A stretch of DNA of 64,000 nucleotides from Raffaelea ambrosiae (lineage: Eukaryota > Ascomycota > Sordariomycetes > Ophiostomatales > Ophiostomataceae): assembly GCA_002778195.1 (NCBI GenBank), contig PCDI01000004.1, positions 3,260,226-3,324,225 on the forward strand, written 5' to 3'. The number at the start of each line of letters is the position of its first letter. Within the stretch, counting starts at the first letter, position 1. Of this stretch, positions 1 through 11,766 are shown piece after piece. Under the pieces are notes generated by a model. It ran no database searches, was not told the origin of the DNA, and was given only the letters and a program-made list of their open reading frames with translations. The translations under genes and the position numbers were made by a program.

Positions 1-2052
1 GCAGGCGTGGGGTGGACAAGGTAGATATAAACGTTGAAGGACCCAAGCAAAGGGAGACTCCTCCTTATCACAACGGCCCAGAAGAGAGAGAGCGAAGCAG
101 AAGTGGATGGACACGAGTACATGCAGGAGCTATCCAACAGCACAACGGTACTTCTGTTGTGTGGCATCCCTGGCTGTCCGCCACCAGCATGACGTTGCCA
201 TAACGCGCACAACAAAGGCGGTCCCTGGACGGTCGGGCAGGCTGGGAGTGGGCTAGCCTACACGCCAGGCTCGACTGAGCCCGCCCGTATTAGACCATAG
301 ATAGTCTCGATCTCAACTTTAAGATCATGCAGAGCCTGAGTGGTGGAGCTCGTGTGACATGGCGGGTTGATTAAGGGATGGACAGGATATCTGGCAAGCC
401 TGAGCACAAGGTGGCAGCCCCTTGGCATTCCCGAAGGGCTCCGGTTGCCCGACACCGTTTGTTTGTGTATCTTGGGATGGCCCGCATAATCTCGAGTATC
501 GTTGTGTATTTCAACAGACTCAAAGGGGCTGGTGGAAGCGATATCTCTTGCATGGAGCTGCAGGCGAGGCTGCTAGATTGCGTAAAAGGGACCAAGCAGG
601 AGGGGGTTGCATATGAGCCAACACGGGGCACACAAAAAAAAAGAAACCAAAGGAGCCAAAGGAGCCCAAAAACCAAAAACCAAAAAACCACAAACTAAAG
701 GGCCATAGGAAAACACTCCAGAGACGAGCCAGTAGCTAGTCCAACGGTTCAACCCGGCAGCGCGGACTAGCGAATGTGACCGGGGACAAACTCATAGACA
801 CGGCACGGGGAAAAGCAGACAAGATGCAGAAAGGGGCAGGTTGAGCCGGAACGGACGGGCAGTAGGGGATGCAGGGAAAGCAGCGGGAAAGGAAGCATTG
901 GCTGCTCGTATAGATAAGACGTCACATTTGTTGCTGGAGGGACTGCGCGGCAGCAACAGCCAAAAAGAGATACAAAGAGTAGGTGAGGGAGACAAAATCG
1001 GATCGTACCTGTGCCCTTGCGGGAAGGCGGCTTCTTGGGACCAAGGCCGACCATGTTGAGCTACTGTGGCTTTTTTTCCTGAAAGTGCGCGGGCCACAGA
1101 CGACAGAGGTGTGCCTGGATCGGTGGTTTTGCTGAGATCTGTCGATGGTTTGGTCTGTCTTTTTGTGTTGTCCAAAGCTCAAACTTTTGGCAGGAGCTGT
1201 CGTGGATGCCCGGGAGGCTCCGCCGCTCTTTGAGCTTACTAGAGTGGGGTATTTAAGAAAGGCGGGACAGAGCACAGCACAGCACAACGGCAGGCACACA
1301 CAGCAAGGGAAGAAAGGGCGGGCAAGTGCGAGAATTTCCCCGGCCAATGGGTTGTCAGAGCTGCCAATGACCCAGCTACGGGTCGCCAATGGGTCGCTAA
1401 TGTGGGGGAGGGGGCTCTTCGTTTTGGGGATATGTGTAACTCACTACTACGTATCTTACAAATGAGCTGGCGCCGCCTGCGTACGCGCAGCACCTCCCAG
1501 CACCCCCCCCCCCCCCCCCCCCCCCCCAGCAATCCTAGCCTGCGTGGCAGACGTATAAGAACAGCAAAATCATATTACGGCACCTCCCTCTTTACGTCGG
1601 AGGCCATCCGGACACCACTGACTACGGAGTTGTGCGAGACACCTACCTGGCTGAGGACCCACTCTCGAAGGCGGTATTTGACGACTAGGTGTGAGCGGAA
1701 CGACATGAATAGCTGAAAGAGAGAAAAGGAAGAAGAAAAGCTATCGAAACGCGTAGGCGGTGTGTATGAGCGCATGATGTGTCATCACGTGGCAGAGTGC
1801 ATGCAACATTTTACTACTCGTATGTATCTTTGCGACACAGTGGTGGCTGCATTCTGACTCATCCACGTGCTTGTCGATAATGCGCCTCGAAAGTCACATG
1901 ATTTTTTCCAACGAAAAACCCCCACCTTTTCTCGGGCCCTGTATTATTATCGGATCATTCTCATCATACAAACACATTCTGGATTCCTTTCCATCCAAGG
2001 TCTTTCCTCTTCATTACTTCGTTAATACCCCCCCAACCCCCCAACTACTTTT
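1..2052. other. intergenic, no gene seen
   Basis: No reading frame here looks like a conserved protein. The stretch holds a poly-C run of about 25 at 1504-1528 and three CCAAT boxes at 1344, 1364 and 1386, just downstream of a TATTTAAG-like box near 1250. They could belong to a promoter, but no gene follows in either direction within the stretch. Confidence 0.6.
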
Positions 2053-3795
2053 CTATGGCTGCTTTGCCAGAGCATCAGCGCCTGGAATGGGCGGGATGTC
2101 CGGCGTATCGACATAGTACCCCAGATCGCCGCGCGCAATGTCGGCCTTGGTCCAGCCCATGCCGATCCAGCTCAGCTCCCCCGCGCCCGACTCGCGCTCT
2201 CCGCCCTGCGGCACGTCCACCATGGTGTAGGCAAAGTCCTCCCACCGCGGATGCGCCAGCGTCTTCATGGCGTGCAGACTGCTGCCCGGCCACAGGCCAA
2301 CAATCTTGCCGTTCACCTTGTACCAGCTCGTGCAGCTGTCCGCGTGCACCGTCCGCGGAAAATACGCGTCCAGATACGCCGTCCAGCTCGCCAGCGCCGA
2401 CGGCTTCGCCTCCATCGTCCGGATGTGCTCCCGGCTCATCTTTTGGATCGCCTGCACCACGTAGCCCATGACCGACTCGAGAATCAGCAGCAGCGAGCCG
2501 CCGCCCGTCGACGCGTTGGGCCCGCCCACGATGAAGTAGTTGGGGTACCCCGGCACCGTGTGCGACAGGTAGGCGACCGCGCGCTGGGTGTCGTGTGTCC
2601 AGTAGTCGCGCAGGTCGACCCCGCCGCGGCCCCGGATGGGGAACCGCGGGATGTGGCTGCTGTCAAAGCCGGTGGCACAGGCGATGGCGTCGACCCGCCA
2701 GGCGTGGCCGTCCGCGGTGACGACGCTGTCCGCGGTGACCCTGGCGATGGGCGTCTGCACGAGCTGCACGTTGTCCTGGACCAGCGCATCGAGGTAGCCG
2801 GGCCCCGGCGTGAGCCGCCGGCAGCCCGGCAGAAAGCTGGGCTCGATCTTTTCGTAGAGGCCCGGCTTGCTGGCCAGCTTGTCGCGCATGGTCCGGCGGA
2901 TGGCCTCGGTGCCGGCGGTGCCCTCCGCCGACCCCGGGAACAGACAGGGGAAGTCGCGGTTGATGTAGCTCTCCATCTGGCGGCGGAACGTGTGGTAGTA
3001 CGCCGGGTCGTCGGTGAACCGCTGGATCTCGGCGGGCGTGTACGCGTAGTTGCCGGTGCGGCGCTCGGCGTCGCTGCCCTGGGCCAGGATGTTCTCGGTA
3101 AAGGTCGAGCCGAATGGCTGGGTGATCCACGTGCCGCCGCGGACAAAGTTGTAGACCTGGGCGCTCTTGGCCTGCAGGTTGGGCAGGATCTGGATGGCCG
3201 ACGAGCCGCAGCCGATGAGGGCCACGGTCTTGTCCGCGTAGTCCCACGACGGGTCCCAGTTGGCCGAGTGCAGCAGCGGGCCCTGAAAGTCGTGCAGGCC
3301 CTCGATGTCGGGCCACTTCCAGTTGTTGAGGATGCCCACGCAGCTGACGACAATGTCAAACGTATGCTCCTCCACTCGCCCATTCTTGTCCGTCGTCAGC
3401 GTCCACACGGCCTCCTTGTCGTCCCAGGTGGCGCCCACCACGCGCGTGCTGTACTTGATCTTCTTGTCGACGCCGTACGAGCGGGCGACGCCCTTGACGT
3501 AGGCCTCGATCTCCTCGCCCGGCGCAAACAGCTTCGACCACTTGGGGTTGGGTGCAAACGAGTACTGGTAGACGTGGCTGGGGATGTCGCAGGCGACCCC
3601 CGGATAGCGGTTTTCCCACCAGGTGCCGCCGAGCTCCGGGTTCTTGTCAAAAATGGTGATCGTGGCCTCGGGCACGTACTGCATGATGCGGATGTACATG
3701 GCGATGCCCGAGACGCCGGCGCCGATAATGGCCACGCGCACAGGCCGGGCCTCGTCCACAGCCGGGCCTGCAAAGTTGTGTGCGGATCCGTTCAT
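2053..3795 (-). CDS. Baeyer-Villiger-type flavin monooxygenase
   Basis: A single-exon gene of 580 residues. It should insert oxygen next to a carbonyl (or hydroxylate) using FAD and NADPH; the substrate is unknown. An N-terminal FAD-binding GAGVSG motif lies about 25 residues in. It is followed by the family motif GGTWWENRYPGVACD, the Baeyer-Villiger fingerprint FxGxxxHxxxW(D) seen as FQGPLLHSANWD, and a second Rossmann motif GCGSSA for NADPH. The start is the ATG at 3795. The frame stays open upstream to 3897, but only through a CCAAT repeat and a GTG, which looks like promoter. No signal peptide is seen, so the enzyme is probably cytosolic. The next gene upstream, also on the minus strand, encodes a Zn2Cys6 regulator, a common arrangement for small catabolic or secondary-metabolite loci. 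The class call is firm; the reaction is not. Confidence 0.92.
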   Translation of the reverse strand: MNGSAHNFAGPAVDEARPVRVAIIGAGVSGIAMYIRIMQYVPEATITIFDKNPELGGTWWENRYPGVACDIPSHVYQYSFAPNPKWSKLFAPGEEIEAYVKGVARSYGVDKKIKYSTRVVGATWDDKEAVWTLTTDKNGRVEEHTFDIVVSCVGILNNWKWPDIEGLHDFQGPLLHSANWDPSWDYADKTVALIGCGSSAIQILPNLQAKSAQVYNFVRGGTWITQPFGSTFTENILAQGSDAERRTGNYAYTPAEIQRFTDDPAYYHTFRRQMESYINRDFPCLFPGSAEGTAGTEAIRRTMRDKLASKPGLYEKIEPSFLPGCRRLTPGPGYLDALVQDNVQLVQTPIARVTADSVVTADGHAWRVDAIACATGFDSSHIPRFPIRGRGGVDLRDYWTHDTQRAVAYLSHTVPGYPNYFIVGGPNASTGGGSLLLILESVMGYVVQAIQKMSREHIRTMEAKPSALASWTAYLDAYFPRTVHADSCTSWYKVNGKIVGLWPGSSLHAMKTLAHPRWEDFAYTMVDVPQGGERESGAGELSWIGMGWTKADIARGDLGYYVDTPDIPPIPGADALAKQP

Positions 3796-3858
3796 GGTGA
3801 GGTGGGTAGACGATGTTTTGTAGGATGAAGATGGACAGATCAAGAGATCAACTAATAA

Positions 3859-3884
3859 CCAATAGCCAATAGCCAATAGCCAAT
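3859..3884 (+). promoter_or_regulatory. four tandem CCAAT boxes upstream of the monooxygenase
   Basis: CCAAT occurs at 3859, 3866, 3873 and 3880 in an exact 7-bp tandem repeat, 64-90 bp upstream of the monooxygenase ATG. A TGAACAC repeat follows at 3885-3902. CCAAT is the site of the fungal HAP/CBC complex. The 7-bp spacing is too tight for four complexes to bind at once, so this may be a single site expanded by slippage. The rest of the 692-bp interval 3796-4487 shows no gene. Confidence 0.5.
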
Positions 3885-4487
3885 GAACACTGAACACTGA
3901 ACAGATGATAGCCGAACAGTGGGATTCGGTCTGAGAAGCCAGGTTCTCCAGTTGGAATCACCAGGACTGGAACAAACAGGGTTGTGATAGGGCGCGACGC
4001 TCCCTGATGGGTCGTGATGGGGGGCCACTTATATCCTCCTCGAGAAATTCCCAAGCTACACGTACTCGTACCACTCGCCACTACTTATCATTCTCTCTTG
4101 TCTTTCTTGTCTGTTTCGACACTACCCGTCCCCACGGCCTCGGGCCTGGGAAACGCTGCACCCTGGATGTCATGAACAGCCGGCGGATAGGGCAGGCATG
4201 ATCTGCTTTGGCTAGGATGCTTGACCCCAAAACCTGGGCCGATAGGCTGTCGTCGGCCAAGCCCGCCCAAGTCTGGTTCTTAGTTATTATCGGCAACAAG
4301 AAAATGGCGCGAAAACAGTGTAAGCTCCACTGCAGTTTCTCTATTACACGGTATTGGCTGCATAGCTACCTTTTCGTTGAAACTTCCTTCTCTTGGTTCC
4401 CCGGGTCACTGCCAGATCACTTCTCGCCCTGCATGCAGATCATTTGTCTCCTCTGCCTCCCTTGCCCTTCTCCTGGTCACTTTTCCT

Positions 4488-7387
4488 CTACTGTTGATAC
4501 CTCGGCGCGGGCTGTTCCGCCTGGATGGCCGCCCGCGCATGTGGCGGCAACCGGAAGGCCTGCTTCATGCCCATCTGGAAGACGCTGTCCAGCCGCAGCA
4601 GCGCCAGCGGCATGTGGTCGTCAAACAGGACGCTCTGCTCGCGCAGCACAATCACCCACCGCGACAGTAGCGCCAGCACCTCTTGCGCGAGCGCGGCTGT
4701 CGGGGCCTGCACCAGCAGAAACAAGACAAAGCTCGACAGAATCGCAAAGCTGCCCCGGGCCCAGGCCGGACAAAACAGGCTATTGCGATCGTACGCGGTT
4801 AGGCGAGCCGTGAAGGAGCAGACGCGCTGAACAACGTGGATGGAGCCGCGAAAAGCGGCCAAGACGGAAGGGGAGGGAGAAGAGTCCTGGGAAGAAGAAG
4901 AGGAAGAAGAAGATGTCGCAGGCCGAGTGTGCCCAGTCTGGTCAGAAGCCGAGGACGCCGAACTTTCCCGCTCCTGACCTCCTTGTTCGTCCTCCTGCCG
5001 ATTGCCCACCCCCTTCGACTGAGGCCGCAGAAGAGCCCGGTAGATCAGCACCTCGACAGTCAGAGCAGCCAGTCGCAGCGTCGTCGCCGACCCAGGGTGG
5101 AAGTAGTCCCGCTGCTGATTGTCATTTTGGTTGCTATTGCAGTTGCTATTGCCGTTGCTGGTGTGATTGCTGTTGTGATGGCTGTTGTGATGGCTGTTGT
5201 GGTTGCTGTTCTGACTGTTATGCTCACCGGGACCCTCATCCCCCAACATTCCCTTGGGCAGGCCCTTCTTCCACGCACGCAGCTGCGCCAGCAGGCGTCG
5301 ACACACCTCCAGCGACACATCGAATCGGCTCGCACACCGCCGCGCCGCCGCCAGAGTGTACAGCTCGTTGTACACGTCCAGGGCGCACATCGACAGGCTG
5401 GCCTGGAAGAGCGCGTCGTGGCCGTCGTGGCACAGGCGGCAAGGGATCTGGTCGGCCACGGCACAGGCGGCCGTGGCCTCAGACGGGCACACGAGGTGGT
5501 CAATGACGAAATCGTCGGGCGCCCGCAGCGGCGCCACGTCCCACTGCTCGCGCGGGATCAAGTGGACATAGCCACCCGTGCCGCCCAAGAGCAGGCTGCG
5601 CCAGGTCACCTCGGCATGGAGAGACCACCAGAGGCGTCGTCGTAGACGGATCTCCCAAGCAGGGAGAAGAAGCGCGGACGAAGCCGACGGCGGCGGTGAC
5701 GACGACTGCCAATTTGTGCAGTCCATGTGCAGGCCCAGCTGGAAGGCGACGTGCACGGCCGACGCCAGGAGTGGTCCGTGGCCTGGCTCGTCAGCGGCCA
5801 TAGTACTGGACTGATTGTTGATCGGCCGCTGCAGGTAGATCAGGATGGCCTGGACGAGGGCGAGGCTGGTGGCACCTGCCGCCAAACGCTCCTGGATGCC
5901 ACGGTGGGCCATCTGCCACAGGGCCGCCGCGTCGTCGTCACGCGTGCTCTTCTCGACCTGGGCTATGTTCAGCACAGGGTCGAAGCGACGGAACCGATAC
6001 GCCGACGCGTAGACGGCTGCTCGCAGGTACGGTGGCAAAGTCGAGAGGCACTGCTCGGACGGGACGATGGCCACGGTGCGCACCTTGAGGCGGCTCCTGG
6101 ACAAAACCGGCAAGCCGGGGAAAACATAGCGAAGGAATCTTTTTTTTTTGTCTACGTTAGGAGGGGCAAGCCAACTTGATATGACAGCAAAAAAAGAAAA
6201 GGAAAACAAAAAAAAAAAACTCACAGCCCAACCAGTCGAGTGCCAGCATTCGGTGATACCAGTTCGTCTAAACAGCCATCACGATCACTAGGGTGTTCCA
6301 GCTGCTTTGTCCGGCTCAGAGTGAAGTGAGCCGGTATCTCGCCTGGCGCCGCCGAGGACGAGACACGACGGTACTGGAACGGACCAAAGTCCAGGACGCC
6401 ATCTTCGCCGAACCGCATATGCTGCATAAAGTATGGGTCCATATCACCAGCGAGGCCCAGATATTGCGCCTCGTAGCCGGGCTGCTGGGCCTCGAAAGAG
6501 AAGACGGTCTGTGTTGGTGACGCTTCCCCAGAACAGCCGTTTGGATGGCTGTTGCTGTTCCTGTGGGAGTTCGTATGGCCACGATCGCGAGCGTTGCTGT
6601 GGGCGTGACTATTGTTGTCTATGTGGCCATTGTGGGTGCCTCTTTGAATTTCGCAGCATTGTGTTTGTCGCCGATAGGGCGTGCCCTGTCTGGGATCACA
6701 AGATATCTCGGCTGCCGTCTGCTCCCCCGAAAGCTGGAAGGTGTTCTCCTGCGTGTAGTCTACGGTATTGTTGCCCATCCCATCTACTGGCGGCGGCGGT
6801 GGCATCCAGAGAGGACGTTGGACGGGGGAGCGTGCATCCCAGAGCGTTGCCAGATACCACATGTCCTGATGAGAGGATGGTTGGAGAAGATTCGGCACCA
6901 TTGGAGGCACCTGCTGTGTGGCTACATCTTCGCCGCCCAGAAAAAGCATGCTGTTGTTTCCGCGTGAACAGTCCGGACTTGCGGCCAACAGCATGCTTGC
7001 AGTTGCTACCGAGCCGGGAGCTGCCGTATGCCCCAGAGACCACGAGACATCGTTGACGTCGGTTGCAAGACGTCTGTTGTCTCCCGCAACGTCATCCACG
7101 TCGGTATCGTCAACAGATATGCCTGATATGGCGGCCGCATTGTGGGACAGCGACTCCCTGGTACCTTGGCCCCGTTGCCGCTTGCTGGGCGGCTCATTGA
7201 ACGTGCAGGTCGTGCCGAGCTCGCGACAGACACGGCAGGGCGGCTTGTCATCCAGACAACAGGCCTGCTTCCGGCGGCGGCAAACATCGCATGGCCGGTG
7301 TCGTTTTGATCGGTACGGACGAGAGCGCTGGTGGTGACGTGCATCCACAGGTTCCGGAGTTTCGGGGCCGTCCATAGCAGGCGTCAT
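4488..7387 (-). CDS. Zn2Cys6 transcription factor with fungal-specific TF domain
   Basis: Two exons, 7387..6225 and 6096..4488, give 923 residues. The intron 6224..6097 (128 bp) starts GTGAGT and ends CCAG, and the phase is kept. The Zn2Cys6 cluster has Cys33, 36, 43, 51, 54 and 61 with basic residues between, and a basic run after it. Exon 2 opens the fungal-specific TF (middle homology) region, which includes a conserved-looking HVAFQLGLHMD stretch. Two Asn/His/Ser-rich low-complexity tracts lie near residues 252-290 and 681-716. It should be a nuclear DNA-binding regulator. It lies 692 bp upstream of the monooxygenase and on the same strand, so that gene is a plausible target (inference). 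The ATG at 7387 is preceded by two minimal uORFs; the Met at 7375 is an alternative start. Confidence 0.9.
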
Positions 7388-7409
7388 TAGGGCGTCATTA
7401 GGGCGTCAT
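7387..7409 (-). promoter_or_regulatory. two tandem 3-codon uORFs abutting the regulator's start
   Basis: On the minus strand an 11-bp unit, ATGACGCCCTA, is repeated twice directly before the main ATG. It gives two Met-Thr-Pro-stop reading frames starting at 7409 and 7398. Each TAA stop shares its last A with the next ATG (TAATG), and the second stop overlaps the main ATG at 7387. If the transcript starts upstream of 7409, ribosomes would have to reinitiate or leak past to make the regulator. Confidence 0.55.
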
Positions 7410-8356
7410 TCAGACGAGACTACTTTAGGGTTTCGTTGGGACTTTGGGCCTAACTTTGCCTGGTGCGCGGGATTTCGAGCAAATGGGTCACTGTTGTGTA
7501 AGTTCAAGGCTGGGTTTTCTGTTTGGTGCCTGGTTATGTCGGCATCTCGACGGGTTCGCATGGTTGGAAGTTCGAAATTCAGAGGACAACGCCGTGCTAA
7601 TATGACTCCTCCTTATCTAATAGCCCTTGGCCGATCGGCCGCTGTCGGCCGTGAAAGATGGGTCTAGTCGTACTTGCCCGTTACGTCGACTTATCGGCTG
7701 CGACTACTGTGATAACACGGAGGAACAGCTGGGAAACGCACGGCTACATAGCCATGTAAGCGGTTGCCCGCGCTCTCTGGCAGCCCCAGCCAGACGCGGC
7801 TTACACGAATAAGCTGTGTCCCAGCCAAGCTTGGGTGCAATTTTGCTGCTGCTTTCGTCGTACCTTTGCCAGAAAACAACCTTGCGGTCCTTGAACTCTG
7901 GGCATGTTGGACCGATCACTTCTCACACGCAATACTGAGGCTTAGTCTGTTTTTCACCCATGTCTTCTTGCGGCCGTAAGGGAAAACGACGTCTCTTCTC
8001 TAGGGCTCCAGACCAACAAACACCACGCGTAACTATGACTTCATCTGGGAGACCAACTCTGCTCAAGGCCGCAAGGAAGGGCATCCCAAGACGCACAAGA
8101 TTTTGGAAATGGCAGGAACGAGCGAGGGAAAAGCGAGGGAAAAAAAAAGAGAAAGTACTAAAGAAAAAAAATCTCCTCTACTTACAAAATGCCGAGGCAG
8201 GAGCGACCCATCACATACCTCAACTATCCCGCAAACGCCAGAACACAAAAACCGAAATACCTAAACAAACATCAAAGCAAAAATTTCACTCGCCTTAAGT
8301 AGGCCATCTTTAACCGACGTCTGTGTCTCGCCGTGCCGTCAACCGCTGCCGCTACA
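7410..8356. other. intergenic, no gene seen
   Basis: This lies between the divergently transcribed regulator and BTB-like genes and should hold both promoters. No coding frame is supported. An A-rich tract at 8140-8180 is the only other feature. Confidence 0.55.
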
Positions 8357-10328
8357 ATGCCAACAATCACTATGCAGGACAAACAGGTCGACATGCTGTG
8401 GCCAGAGTTCAAAGACGAGCAGGGCCTCGTCGAAAGACGGGTTGGGCTACATATGAATCGGATTGTATGGGGACGACTATCGACAGAAAAGAAGCAAGCT
8501 GTACGAGGAAGAGTGGCGACGATTTCCCCGAAATTCTACAAGTATAAGCAGAATGACAATCCCTGGACGACCGCTTTTCACAAGATTTTGCATGATAGCC
8601 GACTGTGAGTATAATTTCCACACTCTTTTATTCTCCTTATTCTCCTTCTTTTCGTAGGGTTACCTTACCTCTTGCTTCCATTCTAACTCGCCTAGGCTCA
8701 CCACTTTCCCTCTCCTGGAGATCGATCCCGACACCGAGATCAATGCTGGACACTTTCACTGGAGAGTCCACGCGGATATCATCAGCCAATGTCCGTTCTT
8801 CGCGGCCTACGTGTGGCAAACAAAGCGTGCCAAAGAGTCAAGAGCAAGACACAATCCCAATGTGCCCCAAAGTCCCGGAATCGCCTTTAAAATCCCAGAC
8901 CAAAAGCCATCCGACATTTCCACGGCTATACAGTACATCTACTATAAAGGACTGAGTGAGTAATAATACCAAACTCCTGATGCATTGTGGGTTTCTGGAT
9001 GGACGACTTTGTCTCTGCAACAAAGAAAACACGCATTCATTCCTTTCTTGATTTTCACAAGCACGGGAAACAAAACTAACCGCCCACTCTCAAGTCGATA
9101 AATGTATGAGCTGTGAATTCGGAAGCGGCCAGTACTCCTATATCTTGGCGCTGGTCAAAAACTACATCGCCGCTGCCGCCATCGGCTACGATGAGATGAT
9201 GGACTTTTCCATCCAACATCTCGAGAAGCTCGTCAAGAAGCTCAGATCCACCGTCAAAAGCAAGCATCGCTACGCGTATTCTCAAGGTGAAGACCGCGCA
9301 GCTGCCGGAAAAATGGCGGAGGTCCTCCGCGAAACTTTGGCTTACATCTACGAGAGCGTAGCGTCGCATCCTGCTACTGCCATACCACCAGCTGATACGG
9401 TGGCAGCCGATTCTCTAGTGAGAATGTTTCATCCAAGAGCGTTTGGCTCTGGAGATCCTTCGAACGAGCCGCTTTCTGTGGATGAGGCTCCAGAAGTCCT
9501 GAAGGAACTGGAACTCCTAATCAAGGACCTCGAGGGTCAAAACCAAACCAATGGGGGAGAACAGGAACACCCCCTGAAGAGGCTTGCAGAAAGACTCTCA
9601 AAAAGCGGCGCAAAAGGGCTCACAGAGACTCAGCAAAAGCTCCTCGCCACGGTCTTCTCGCCGGATCAGCCCCAACGCCAGGAAATTACCAACAGTGACA
9701 ACGAATTCGTCGACTATGACGATACCGCTTCGGATCCTGGTGTGGATTTGAACAAGGAAATGGCTCCGATGCCGCCGTGGAAAGACGACGCCAGCAAGGA
9801 ACACTCCTTACACAAGCAGGGCCTCCGTCCCGTACCGCCTATCCTCAACCGCGATGCTTTCGATGACCGGCTGATGAGATTGAGGCTTGTTTACATGCGC
9901 TTACTCGATGTCACCATCATTCACATGGCCGAGAGCCCGTCTTTCCGTGCAGTCTGGATTAGCGAATGGGGCAAGGTAGACACGGTCAGCGGATATAGTA
10001 TATCAGATCATGTCGTCACAGACTACATCCACTTTGCCACGGCTAGGCCGGACAGGTTGCCGGCTAGAGATTACGGCCAAGACGAGGCCAAGGAGGAGAG
10101 TCCGACGCGGACCCAAACTCAGGTCCAGTACCTCGACAACACAGGCGCCCTGGCAACAATTCTGCGCCTGAATCGCCTGAAAAGTGAGACAACCCACTAT
10201 GTTATGTCGCCATCCATCAATGTCTACCTGGAGCCTCCCGTCTATGACGCTCGCGGGCCGCTCCGGCCGTCTGAAATAGAAGTCATCGCCGGAGTCAACG
10301 CAAATCTTTACCACAAGTACGAGGGAAT

Positions 10329-10363
<35 letters not shown>

Positions 10364-10427
10364 GCAACGACAACAGCAACAGAAGCAACAGTAACAGAAG
10401 CAACCGAAACAACAACAGCAACAACAA

Positions 10428-10462
<35 letters not shown>

Positions 10463-10494
10463 NNNNNNNNNNNNNNNNNNNNNNNNNNNNNNNC

Positions 10495-10552
<58 letters not shown>

Positions 10553-11766
10553 GCAACAACAACAGCAACAGCAACAGCAACAGCAACGGCAACAGCAACA
10601 GCAACAGCAACAGCAGCGGCGGCGGCAACGGAAACGGCGACGGTGACGGCGACGGCAACGGAAATGACGACGGCAACGTTGAAGGCGGCAATGATCAGCC
10701 ACACAAGAAGAAGAAGAAGAATCGGCGCAGAGCCAAGAAGAAGAACAAGGGTAAGAACCTAGAGTTTGACGCCACCAATGATGGCACCTTTGGCTATGCC
10801 AATGGATTTGGCTATGGATTTGGCTATGGATTTGGCAATGGCCAGACCGTAGCCGGACCAAGCAGCCAGCCCTTCTACCCTGGCGTCCAAGGGTATTCTG
10901 GCATCGGATATGGTGTCCCGATCAACCATGTGGTGGCTACTACGACAGGACCCGACGGCTTCACCCGCTCATACTACGCCCCTGTCCACAATCCTTTCCA
11001 CTATCCTGTCCAGCACCAACCTGGGCCTCAGCATATCCCACAACACCATGTTCCACAACGCCAGAATCCACAACGCCAGAACCCACAACGCCATAATCCA
11101 CAACGCCACACCCAGCAACCTATCGGGCAACAGCCTCCCCCACCGATCGACCTACCCTCCAGCGAGCCGAATAGTTTTGTTCGCCATGTCGAAGCCTCTC
11201 CTGACCAGCTAGCCATCCCGATCCAGCTAGCCACCCCAACCAGTCCACGTGCGGGACCAATCGAACCCGGCGGCCGCGGCGGATACACTCATAGGAGGAG
11301 AGCGACCAGCGAGCCTACCGCAGACTTTCAGCCACCGATCAGCCAGACCGACACAAGTGAGGGGGACATCTGTGGGGGCAATGAAATAGTATCGAAAGGA
11401 AAAGGAATCGCGGTTCCCGAGGAAGAGACTGCTCAAAACGGAGAGCTAAGCGACGATGTTGAGACGGCGCCCGCAAGGTGGAAGGGCAAAGGAAAAGCGG
11501 CTCCCAAAGAAGAGACTATCCAAAACGGAGAGTCGAATGGCCAGGGTGCTGGGTCTTCCAATCATCTTTCCAATGGTTATACCAATGGCCGTCCTGCTCG
11601 CATTCCACACTATTCCGCTCCAGGTCCTTCGTCAAGGCGGGAAAGTTCCCTTGTCTCTGAAGCGACGACCAATGACCAGGAATCTGCCACGCGGAACGGC
11701 AACACTTCTAAATGGTCCGGTTTCGATCCCAAAGCTTCGTCATTTATACCGAAACATCCGCAATGA
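8357..11766 (+). CDS. BTB/POZ-like protein with a large Asn/Ser-rich tract
   Basis: Three exons, 8357..8604, 8696..8955 and 9095..11766, give about 1059 residues. Intron 1 is GTGAGT to CTAACTCGCCTAG. Intron 2 is GTGAGT to CTAAC...CAAG. Both keep frame. Residues about 85-200 resemble a fungal BTB/POZ fold: a His-Trp-Arg-Val-His segment, then CPFFAAYVW, then AIQYIYYKGL and an Ala/Lys-rich helix. This is a protein-interaction domain, not an enzyme. The middle of the protein is an Asn/Ser run encoded by AAC/AGC repeats, interrupted by a 31-N gap whose length keeps the frame. It is followed by a lysine/arginine block that could be a nuclear signal, FGYG repeats, and four PQRQN/PQRHN repeats. The first ATG in frame is at 8357. 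The true repeat length is unknown. I do not recognise an orthologue. Confidence 0.78.
10327..10617 (+). repeat. AAC/AGC microsatellite encoding poly-Asn/Ser
   Basis: A trinucleotide tract, mostly AAC with AGC interruptions, read as Asn and Ser in the BTB-like gene. It runs for about 290 bp around the assembly gap. Such tracts change length easily and collapse in assembly. Confidence 0.9.
10463..10493. other. assembly gap, 31 N
   Basis: The N run sits inside the AAC microsatellite. The flanking codons (a|NN on the left, NN|c on the right) stay in phase, so 31 preserves the frame, but the real length may differ. Confidence 0.97.

Noticed and set aside
2251..3828. 525-codon plus-strand frame
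   Set aside because: Antisense shadow of the monooxygenase, which carries family motifs.
3796..3897. N-terminal extension of the monooxygenase
   Set aside because: It would be translated from the CCAAT tandem repeat and starts at no ATG with a sensible context; ATG 3795 fits the family's N-terminus.
7690..7919. minus-strand frame sharing PEFKD with the BTB-like exon 1
   Set aside because: Similarity is limited to about five residues and the frame has no further match.
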